In this document: positions 57,830 through 64,000 of the stretch, one piece after another | Layout: each line of letters starts with the position of its first letter | Position numbering within the stretch: position 1 is the stretch's first letter | NCBI GenBank assembly: GCA_965218235.1 | Contig: OZ244596.1 | Location: 744,001 to 808,000 of the forward strand | DNA from: CADCWK01 sp965218235 | Lineage (GTDB): Bacteria; Chloroflexota; Chloroflexia; Thermomicrobiales; UBA6265 | Reading direction: 5' to 3' | DNA length: 64,000 nt | The notes under the pieces: model-generated | The model's database searches: none | What the model was told of the DNA's origin: nothing | What the model saw: the letters and a program-made list of their open reading frames with translations, nothing else | Translations under genes and position numbers: made by a program

Positions 57830-58309
57830 ATGACCACCGCATCGATCCGTCAGATATTCGTCTCGCCCGCCTCCGGTGAGGCGATGCAGGTCCGCGCCGA
57901 AGTCCATGCCTTCGCCGGCCAGGGTCTGGAGGGGGATCGTTTTCGCCACCCCGAGGGCTGGTCGGCCGAGGACGGCCGCCAGATGACGCTCGTCGCCCGT
58001 GAGTCACTGGTCGACATCGAGGCCGAGACCGGCATCGCGATCCCGGCCGGCAAGAGCCGCCGGAATATCATCACCGATGGCGTGCGGCTCAATGACCTGG
58101 TCGGGCGCCGGTTCGCGCTGGGCGACGTCGTCTGCGAGGGGGTCGAGATCTGCCAGCCCTGCGCGAAGATGGGCGAGGTCCTGAACGAGGACAAGGCGAA
58201 GGTCGTCAAGGCGCTGGTCCATCGGTCGGGACTCCGCGCCCGGATCCTGTCCGGTGGGACGATCCACGCCGGAGACACCATCACCATCGACCCCGTATCC
58301 ACCATCTGA
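57830..58309 (+). CDS. MOSC domain protein
   Basis: A 159-residue MOSC protein, related to the molybdenum-cofactor sulfurase C-terminal domain and to YiiM. GQGLEGDRFRHPEG near residue 30, SRRNIITDGVRLNDLVGRRF near 80 and the catalytic-type Cys pair CQPC near 110 are visible. It may bind sulfur or Moco for sulfuration of molybdenum enzymes, which would fit a cell carrying CoxS/M, but this is inference. GGAGAG lies 7 bases before the ATG at 57830. Probably co-transcribed with nadB. Confidence 0.88.
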   Translation: MTTASIRQIFVSPASGEAMQVRAEVHAFAGQGLEGDRFRHPEGWSAEDGRQMTLVARESLVDIEAETGIAIPAGKSRRNIITDGVRLNDLVGRRFALGDVVCEGVEICQPCAKMGEVLNEDKAKVVKALVHRSGLRARILSGGTIHAGDTITIDPVSTI

Positions 58310-58382
58310 CCTTCCGTCTCCTAGTGGGGACTGGGTGCTTCCCGCTTGCCCCGACCTACCTTCCCAGCCGTAACCATCCATC

Positions 58383-58411
58383 AGGACGACGAATGGAGCC
58401 TTCGTCGTCCT
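58383..58411 (+). terminator. 11-bp hairpin after the MOSC gene
   Basis: AGGACGACGAA and its complement with a 7-base loop, 74 bases past the stop; no T-run. Confidence 0.5.
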
Positions 58412-58548
58412 GTACACTTGTGCCCAAATACTGGAATATCCGAAACCGTTCAACCATGCTATGGCTGGACAGTGGCGGATGTAGCGTCAGCGACATTCCA
58501 GGGTTCAGGTCACGGCAATCCGTCAGCGGTTGAGAGGTCAGGCAATCC

Positions 58549-60594
58549 ATGGTATCCGAGCAGTTCCAGCCGAGGGTCGACGGGATGACGGTTCCGTCCG
58601 ACTCAGCTACCGATCCCGCTCGCCTCGGCGTTGCCCCAATGAGCGATGGCGGCATCGGCGCCTGGACGTGTTCCGGTCGTCCATGGCAAATGGCCGCCGG
58701 CTTCCAGGCGGAGGAGATCGCCGACCGGCTGCTTCCGGCCCGGCCCCGGATCAGCCCGGACGGTAGCCGCATCCTGTTCACGGTCCGCCCGGCCAGCCGG
58801 CGCGGCGCGCATCGGACCCAGGATATCTGGGTGGGCGGTTCCGGGCAGCCGGCACGCCCCTTCACGGCGGGAGCAGGAAACGACGCTGAACCGGAGTGGT
58901 CGCCCGACGGCCAGTCGATCGTCTTCCACTCCGACCGGGAGACACGCGGCACCGGTCGCCTCTACGTCATTCCGGCCGGCGGGGGTGAAGCCCAGCCGCT
59001 CTCGTCGATCTCCGGGGACCTGTCTCACCCCGTCTGGTCCCCGGATGGGAAGACGGTGGCGGTTCTGCGGGTCGACACCGCCCCGGATCGCGTCACCGGG
59101 CCAGGCGCCGATGACGCCGTCGTCGTCGGTACCGACCTGTGCACGCAGCGTCTCTGGCTCGTCGATGTCGCGTCCGGAGCGTCTCGGCAGTTCAGCTATG
59201 GCCGCCGCAGTGTCTGGTCGCACTGCTGGTTGCCGGACGGCCAGTCGCTTGCCGTCGTCGTCGCTGACTCGCCCGAGATCGACGCGGTCTACGGTCCGGC
59301 CGATCTCATGCTGATCCCGGCGGCCGGCGGCCTCCCGATTCAACTCGCGGCGTTCGCCGTGATGCCGACGGATCCTACTCCGGTGATGCTGGATGGCGCG
59401 ACGGCCATCGCCGTCCGGGGCAACAGTGGCCGGGAGGATCCGACCGACGGGATCTGGCTGGCTCCCACCGGTGACGACGGAGGGACACGGGTGCGGCTCG
59501 AATCCGTCGGATCGGTCGAGGAACTGCTGCCGAGCCCGCGACCCGGCCAGGTCGCCGCGCGTCTCGTCGAGCGAGGCCGGGGGCAGGCCGTCGAGATCGA
59601 CCTCGTGTCCGGAGCCGTTCATGAGATCGGTACCGATCCAGCCACGAGCGCTGGCTCGGCGCCATCGCTCAGTCGCGACGGTCGAGTGGCCGCGCTGGAG
59701 TGGTCGTCGGGCGATGCCTTCGAGCAGATGGTCCTGGTTTCGACCGATGGCTCGGCTCCGCCGCGAGAACTCACCAGCTTCGGTACCGAACTGGTGGGGC
59801 GGCTCAATCCGACCCAGACCGTTCGATGGGCCAGCACCGACGGCGTCGAGATCGATGGCATCCTGACGCTACCGCGTGGGCACGATTCGACCGATCGCCT
59901 GTCGCTGGTCGTCCAGATCCACGGTGGGCCGTCCGGCGCCTGGGAGAGCGGCCTTCAGCTTACCTGGCACGACTGGGCCCAGTACCTCGCCAGCCACGGC
60001 TACGCGGTCCTGATGCCCAACCCGCGCGGCAGCACGAGCTACGGGGCCGCCTTCCAGCGACTGTTGCAGGACGACGTCGGCGGCGGCGAGATGCGGGATC
60101 TGGTCACCGGAGCGCAGGCGATGGTCGCCACCGGCGTCGCCGACCCGGAACGGATCGGGATCGGCGGCTGGAGCTGGGGGGGGTACCTGACCGCCTGGAC
60201 GACGACGCAAACGACGCTGTTCCGGGCCGCCGTGATGGGCGCCGGGGTTGCCAACCTCGCCTCCGACCACAGCCAGAACGACTTGCCGGGGATGAACTTC
60301 GGCATCTTCCCCGGTCACCCCTACTCCGCGGCTGGTCAGGATGCCTACCTCCGGCCCTCACCGATCTCACAGGTTGGCAATGTCCGGACGCCGACGCTGA
60401 TCCTGCATGGGGACGAGGACGTTCGGGTCCGGCCCGAGCAGGGTGCTGAGTTCCACCGGGCGCTGCTGACGCTCGGCGTCCCGGTCGAGTTCGTCCGCTA
60501 CCCGCGGGAGGGCCACGGCATCGCCGAGCGCGGCCATCAGATCGACGTTCTGCGCCGCGTGCTGGCCTGGTACGACCGCTGGCTGCGCGACTGA
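58549..60594 (+). CDS. S9 family (prolyl oligopeptidase-type) peptidase
   Basis: A 681-residue serine peptidase. Residues 50-400 form a beta-propeller with repeated PD40-like blades (RISPDGSRILF, EPEWSPDGQSIVF, HPVWSPDGKTVAV). The C-terminal alpha/beta hydrolase domain has Ser542 in GGWSWGGY, Asp in HGDEDVRV and His in REGHGI. It resembles acylaminoacyl peptidases that clear acetylated peptides in the cytoplasm; there is no signal peptide. The first ATG is used, with GAGAGG 11 bases upstream, but starts at 58585 and 58639 are possible, so the first 30 residues are uncertain. Confidence 0.92.
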   Translation: MVSEQFQPRVDGMTVPSDSATDPARLGVAPMSDGGIGAWTCSGRPWQMAAGFQAEEIADRLLPARPRISPDGSRILFTVRPASRRGAHRTQDIWVGGSGQPARPFTAGAGNDAEPEWSPDGQSIVFHSDRETRGTGRLYVIPAGGGEAQPLSSISGDLSHPVWSPDGKTVAVLRVDTAPDRVTGPGADDAVVVGTDLCTQRLWLVDVASGASRQFSYGRRSVWSHCWLPDGQSLAVVVADSPEIDAVYGPADLMLIPAAGGLPIQLAAFAVMPTDPTPVMLDGATAIAVRGNSGREDPTDGIWLAPTGDDGGTRVRLESVGSVEELLPSPRPGQVAARLVERGRGQAVEIDLVSGAVHEIGTDPATSAGSAPSLSRDGRVAALEWSSGDAFEQMVLVSTDGSAPPRELTSFGTELVGRLNPTQTVRWASTDGVEIDGILTLPRGHDSTDRLSLVVQIHGGPSGAWESGLQLTWHDWAQYLASHGYAVLMPNPRGSTSYGAAFQRLLQDDVGGGEMRDLVTGAQAMVATGVADPERIGIGGWSWGGYLTAWTTTQTTLFRAAVMGAGVANLASDHSQNDLPGMNFGIFPGHPYSAAGQDAYLRPSPISQVGNVRTPTLILHGDEDVRVRPEQGAEFHRALLTLGVPVEFVRYPREGHGIAERGHQIDVLRRVLAWYDRWLRD

Positions 60595-60680
60595 CCCGGC
60601 CGCCACGCTCAACCGGACGGCACCACGAATGCGTCAATACAAACCATGCAATTCCGTTCGTTCATCACAAGGAGACCTCC

Positions 60681-61616
60681 ATGGTTCATATCGGCACGTC
60701 CGATCTCGACATCTTCCCACTCGCCCTCGGGGGCAACGTCTTCGGCTGGACGGCCCACCGGGACGATTCCTTCGCGGTCATGGACGCCTTCACCGCCGGC
60801 GGCGGCAACTTCATCGACTCGGCCGATGTCTACTCGGCCTGGGTCGACGGCAACCAGGGCGGCGAGTCGGAGACGATCATCGGCGAGTGGATGGCCGACC
60901 GGGGCAACCGGCGCGATGTCATCCTCGCCACCAAGGGCGGGTCGCTCGACGGGTTGACCGGTGGCTCCCGCGGCTCGCTCCGCAAGGCCATCGCCGGATC
61001 GCTCGACCGCCTGAAGACCGACTACATCGACCTCTACTACCTGCACCGGGACGACCACGATACGCCGCTGGAGGAGACGATCGGGGCGCTCTCGGAGTTC
61101 GTCGACGAGGGTCGGGTCCGCTACGTCGCCCTCTCGAACTTCACGGCCGACCGCCTGACAGAAGCGCTGTCGGTCGCCGAGCAGACCGGCGCCCACCGGC
61201 CGGTCGCGCTCCAGCCGCTCTACAACCTGGTCGAACGCGGCAGGTACGAGAGCGACCTGGAGCGGGTCGTCGAAGCTACTGGCCTGAGCGCGATCCCCTA
61301 CTCCTCGCTGGCTAGCGGCTTCCTGACCGGCAAATACCGGGACGGCGCTTCGCAGGGCACTAGCCCGAGGGCCGGAGGAGCCTCGAAGTACCTCGATGAG
61401 CGCGGCCGTCGCGTCCTGACCGCGCTGGACACCGTCGCTGCTACCCACACCGCCGAGGTCGGCTCCGTCGCCCTCGCCTGGCTGGCCGCCCAGCCGACGG
61501 TCGTCGCCCCGATCGCCAGCGCCCGGTCGGTCGATCAGGTTCCGGGCCTTTTGGCCAGCGCCAGCCTGAACCTGACGAAGGACGAGCTCCAGTCGATTAC
61601 CGACGCGTCAGTCTGA
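60681..61616 (+). CDS. aldo/keto reductase
   Basis: A 311-residue NADPH-dependent (beta/alpha)8-barrel oxidoreductase. The catalytic tetrad is Asp46, Tyr51, Lys85 and His122, and the C-terminal VVAPIASARSVDQV cofactor loop is present. It resembles the YajO/Tas-type general reductases, so the substrate is not evident. GGAGA lies about 7 bases before the ATG. It stands alone, 86 bases after the S9 peptidase, and converges with the M20 gene. Confidence 0.93.
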   Translation: MVHIGTSDLDIFPLALGGNVFGWTAHRDDSFAVMDAFTAGGGNFIDSADVYSAWVDGNQGGESETIIGEWMADRGNRRDVILATKGGSLDGLTGGSRGSLRKAIAGSLDRLKTDYIDLYYLHRDDHDTPLEETIGALSEFVDEGRVRYVALSNFTADRLTEALSVAEQTGAHRPVALQPLYNLVERGRYESDLERVVEATGLSAIPYSSLASGFLTGKYRDGASQGTSPRAGGASKYLDERGRRVLTALDTVAATHTAEVGSVALAWLAAQPTVVAPIASARSVDQVPGLLASASLNLTKDELQSITDASV

Positions 61617-61699
61617 TCCGCGGCGGCGACCGATGGCGAAGGGCCACCGCCGCCATTTCCTGTCGATGAGCCCGCTCCATTTTCCGCCGGACATCGCGG

Positions 61700-62893
61700 T
61701 CAGCTCAGAAGCCGCGACGTGGTCTCGACGTAGACCTTCGCCTGCGTGACCAGGTCGGCGATGAAGACGCACTCGTTGGCGCCGTGGGCTCGCTCGCCGC
61801 CAGGACCGAACCCGACGGTGTCGATTCCGGCCTGCCGGTAGAACCGCCCGTCGGTCGCGCCGGCGTTGGCGACGAAGTACGGCGGCTCCTTCCCGGTCAC
61901 GGTCGACGCCGCGGCCTGGAGCGCCAGGACCAGTGGCGAGTTCTCCCCGGTGATGTTGGCGGCGATCCAGTCGCCGTGCGGGTCGATCGTCATCCGGTAC
62001 CGGAAGTCCGGGTCTCCGGCGGCGATGCCATCGAGCGTCGTGACGATCTCGGCGACCGCCGACTCCTTGTCTTCGCCGGGGATCAGGCGGCGATCGACCG
62101 TGATCGTGCACTCGCCAGGCACGACGTTGTGGGCGACGCCGCCGGTGATCGTGTTGATGCTGATCACCGGCTTGCCGATCGCTGGGTGGAACCTGTCGAT
62201 CTCGTGCTCGAGCGCGAGGACGGCCTTCGCGGCCTTGGCGATCGCGTTGATCCCGTTGGTCCGGGCGGCGGCGGTGTGGCTGGCCCGGCCGATGAACGTG
62301 ATCTCCAGCCCGAGGATGCCGCGCTCGGCATTGCGGACCTTGAGGTCGCTCTTCTCGCCGATCAGGCAGTAGTCGGGCCGGGGCAGCCGGCCGGCGGCGA
62401 TCTCCTCCAGCACGAAGATTGAGCCGTCCCGGGCGCTCGTCTCCTCATCGCTGACGACGTGCGCCTGGAGGCATCCCCGGAGCGGGACGTCGCGGAACAG
62501 CGACATGACATGGAGCATCACGCCGACGCTGCTCTTCATGTCGCTGGCGCCCCGACCGAACAGGCGCCGGCCATCCTCACTGATCACCGGATCGAACGGC
62601 CCGTTCGTCCAGGCGTCCGGGTCGGAGACCGGCACGGTGTCGAGATGCCCGTTCATGACCAGGGTCGGTCCCGTCGCCGGGTCGCCGACGGAGACGATCA
62701 CGTTAGGCCGGGCGGGGTCGCGGCTCACGATCTGATACGACAGCCCCTGCTCGTCGCACCACTCCGTCACCGAGGCCATCACGGCGGCCTCCTCGCCGCT
62801 TGGCGAGGGGATCGAGATCAGGCGCTGGGCGATCCGAACGATCGCCTCGCGTTCGACGGCCGGAACGGACCACGGGATCGTGGGGTGGCTCAC
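61700..62893 (-). CDS. M20 family metallohydrolase (ArgE/DapE type)
   Basis: A 397-residue two-metal hydrolase. His83 in NGHLDTVPV, Asp118 in GRGASDMKS and Glu150-Glu151 in VSDEETSARDG supply ligands and the catalytic base; a later Asp/His set closes the site, and the lid domain is present. It is related to acetylornithine deacetylase and succinyl-diaminopimelate desuccinylase, but lacks an operon context to choose between them. The GTG at 62893 has GAGGAG 8 bases upstream. Confidence 0.93.
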   Translation of the reverse strand: MSHPTIPWSVPAVEREAIVRIAQRLISIPSPSGEEAAVMASVTEWCDEQGLSYQIVSRDPARPNVIVSVGDPATGPTLVMNGHLDTVPVSDPDAWTNGPFDPVISEDGRRLFGRGASDMKSSVGVMLHVMSLFRDVPLRGCLQAHVVSDEETSARDGSIFVLEEIAAGRLPRPDYCLIGEKSDLKVRNAERGILGLEITFIGRASHTAAARTNGINAIAKAAKAVLALEHEIDRFHPAIGKPVISINTITGGVAHNVVPGECTITVDRRLIPGEDKESAVAEIVTTLDGIAAGDPDFRYRMTIDPHGDWIAANITGENSPLVLALQAAASTVTGKEPPYFVANAGATDGRFYRQAGIDTVGFGPGGERAHGANECVFIADLVTQAKVYVETTSRLLS

Positions 62894-63025
62894 GGAGTTG
62901 TCTCCTCTGGAATCCGCATGGCTGAGCGCCGCCCCAACCGTCCCTGACGGCAAGGCGACGCCCATGGCCACTCGATCCATCGATCAGTAGACCGGGCAAT
63001 CAGATCGCCATGACCCGGCGAATTG

Positions 63026-63355
63026 CTACAGGCGCTCGAACCGCGAGACATTGGCGACGAAGACGACCGCGCCACCCACTTCGACCTCGAAGTTCTCCGG
63101 CATGTAGAGCAAGCCCGGTTCCAGCGCCGGCGAATACGGCACGGCGATCTGCGTCCGGCGCCGGCAGATCCGCCGCAGCACGCTCATCACGGCCGGCACG
63201 ACATGGTCCTCGACGCCGATCATGAGACTCGTATTCCCCGTCCGCAGGAACGAGCCGGTCGTGCTGACCTTGGTAAACCGGTGACCAGCCCCGACGAGCG
63301 CCTGCGTCAGCGTGTCAGTGTCCTCATCCTGAACGATAGCGATGATCATCTTCAT
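63026..63355 (-). CDS. PII-like cyclic-di-AMP receptor (PstA/DarA/YaaQ)
   Basis: A 109-residue PII-fold protein. MIIAIVQDEDTDTLTQAL opens the fold, then KVSTTGSFLRTGNTSLMIGVEDH contains the c-di-AMP contact residues of the family (Thr, Phe, Gly, Asn), followed by the long T-loop (shown here around RRRTQIAVPY). It is a cytosolic trimer that relays the c-di-AMP signal. GGGAG lies 7 bases before the ATG at 63355; a GTG at 63370 is possible. No diadenylate cyclase gene is adjacent. Confidence 0.9.
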   Translation of the reverse strand: MKMIIAIVQDEDTDTLTQALVGAGHRFTKVSTTGSFLRTGNTSLMIGVEDHVVPAVMSVLRRICRRRTQIAVPYSPALEPGLLYMPENFEVEVGGAVVFVANVSRFERL

Positions 63356-63493
63356 CGGTGCGCTCCCCACTATCGTCGGGTCCTAGAACCGGCAGTCTAG
63401 CGATCAGGCCGGTCGCCGTCCACTGCCGGCGGGTTCGATCGAAACCGGACCGGGTCGTCAGGTGGTGGCGGGCGGAACCGGGATGTCGTCGGA

Positions 63494-64000
63494 TCAGCGG
63501 ACCGTGGGTTCGGAATCGTCGGTGCCCTGGGCCAGGTGGAGCCGGACGATGAAGGTCGCGCCGGCGCCAACGTCGCTCAGGACGGAGATGGTGCCGCCGT
63601 GGGCGGTCACGATCTCCCGGGAGATGCTGAGGCCGAGGCCGAGGCCGCGCTTGAGCTCACCCTCCTCATCGGCGCCCCGGTAGAACGGCTCGAAGAGATG
63701 CGCCTGGACGCGCATCGGGATCCCGCGGCCGTGATCGGTGATGCGAACCTCGGCCGCCGCTCCGCGCTCCCCCAGCCAGATCTCGACCAGGGCCCCCGGT
63801 GGGCTGTAGATGATGGCGTTGCCGATCAGGTTGTCGAACACCTCCCGCAGCCGCCAGCGCTCGCCGTTGACCATCAATGCCTCGGATGGCTGGAGGATCA
63901 GGGAGGCCGGCTGATCCAGCGTCAGCCGAGCTGCCTCGACCGCCTCCGCGACGACCTCGGACAGGTCGAGGAGCCGCATCTCGAATCGCAGGTTGCCCCG
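63494..64000 (-). CDS. sensor histidine kinase, C-terminal part (cut by window end)
   Basis: The last 168 residues of a histidine kinase; the frame stays open through base 64000, so the 5' part is outside. The visible ATP-binding domain has the N-box DNLIGNAIIYS, the G1 box DHGRGIP, an F-box FEPFYRG and the G2 box RGLGLGLSISREIVTAHGG, seen as GLGLGLSIS. The upstream residues GNLRFEMRLLDLSEVV match the end of a phosphoacceptor helix. An ATG at 63979 exists but is internal. Its response regulator should lie beyond the window or be an orphan. Confidence 0.9.
   Translation of the reverse strand, partial: RGNLRFEMRLLDLSEVVAEAVEAARLTLDQPASLILQPSEALMVNGERWRLREVFDNLIGNAIIYSPPGALVEIWLGERGAAAEVRITDHGRGIPMRVQAHLFEPFYRGADEEGELKRGLGLGLSISREIVTAHGGTISVLSDVGAGATFIVRLHLAQGTDDSEPTVR

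Overview
The window looks like chromosome from a high-GC member of the Thermomicrobia (Chloroflexota), close to Sphaerobacter-type organisms. This is inferred from strongly GC-biased third codon positions, frequent GTG and TTG starts behind good Shine-Dalgarno sites, Tat-exported proteins whose mature ends begin AQDATPA or AQDGTPA, a Rex repressor, CO-dehydrogenase-type genes and F420-type oxidoreductases. It is not proven: there is no rRNA here, and I found no tRNA gene by eye. Most genes are single or in short operons on both strands. I see no phage, insertion sequence with transposase, or CRISPR array.

Region by region. 0-7.6 kb: a small membrane protein, YggT, IlvD (branched-chain amino acids), an HD-domain phosphohydrolase, an iron-dependent alcohol dehydrogenase and a PhyH-type dioxygenase. 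7.6-12.5 kb: Nudix hydrolase, coxG-coxS-coxM without coxL, a FAH-family enzyme resembling 2-keto-3-deoxy-pentonate dehydratases, a GNAT enzyme and a 32-codon ORF. 12.6-17.8 kb: an HDAC-family deacetylase next to a copper amine oxidase (possible polyamine use), a DUF4395-like gene split by an in-frame TAG, and an exported dienelactone hydrolase. 17.9-24.5 kb: two tandem paralogous membrane-anchored proteins, then a minus-strand sugar cluster (UxaA-type dehydratase, SDR, cyclase-family hydrolase, GH29 fucosidase). 24.8-34.6 kb: thioredoxin-reductase-like enzyme, methyltransferase, XRE-cupin regulator, an asymmetric heterodimeric ABC exporter, DUF427, a glycosyltransferase and ThiL. 34.7-43.5 kb: PhoX phosphatase, nitroreductase, methyltransferase, HAD hydrolase overlapping tsaE, PhzF, an MBL-fold protein and CTP synthase. 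44-49.6 kb: a PimA-like glycosyltransferase with a CDP-alcohol phosphatidyltransferase, a very short promoter-peptide-terminator unit, L25, and a DppBC permease pair. 49.7-64 kb: LLM oxidoreductase, two orphan small proteins, DUF1232, Rex, an exported esterase, an excalibur surface protein, NadB, MOSC, an S9 peptidase, an aldo/keto reductase, an M20 hydrolase, a c-di-AMP receptor and a histidine kinase cut by the window edge.

Gene cooperation is clearest in four places: cox S and M (overlapping, translationally coupled), the sugar cluster at 19.4-24.5 kb, the two ABC half-transporters, and the glycosyltransferase with its phosphatidyltransferase. The most unusual items are in the non-coding DNA. 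They are the isolated transcription unit at 46.04-46.28 kb encoding a 16-residue peptide, the rex leader (tandem repeats, promoter, 19-bp hairpin), several long perfect inverted repeats, and a two-copy repeat element of 150-170 bp with folded ends. I did not find a large, clearly undescribed multigene system; the candidates worth testing are listed with how to refute them.
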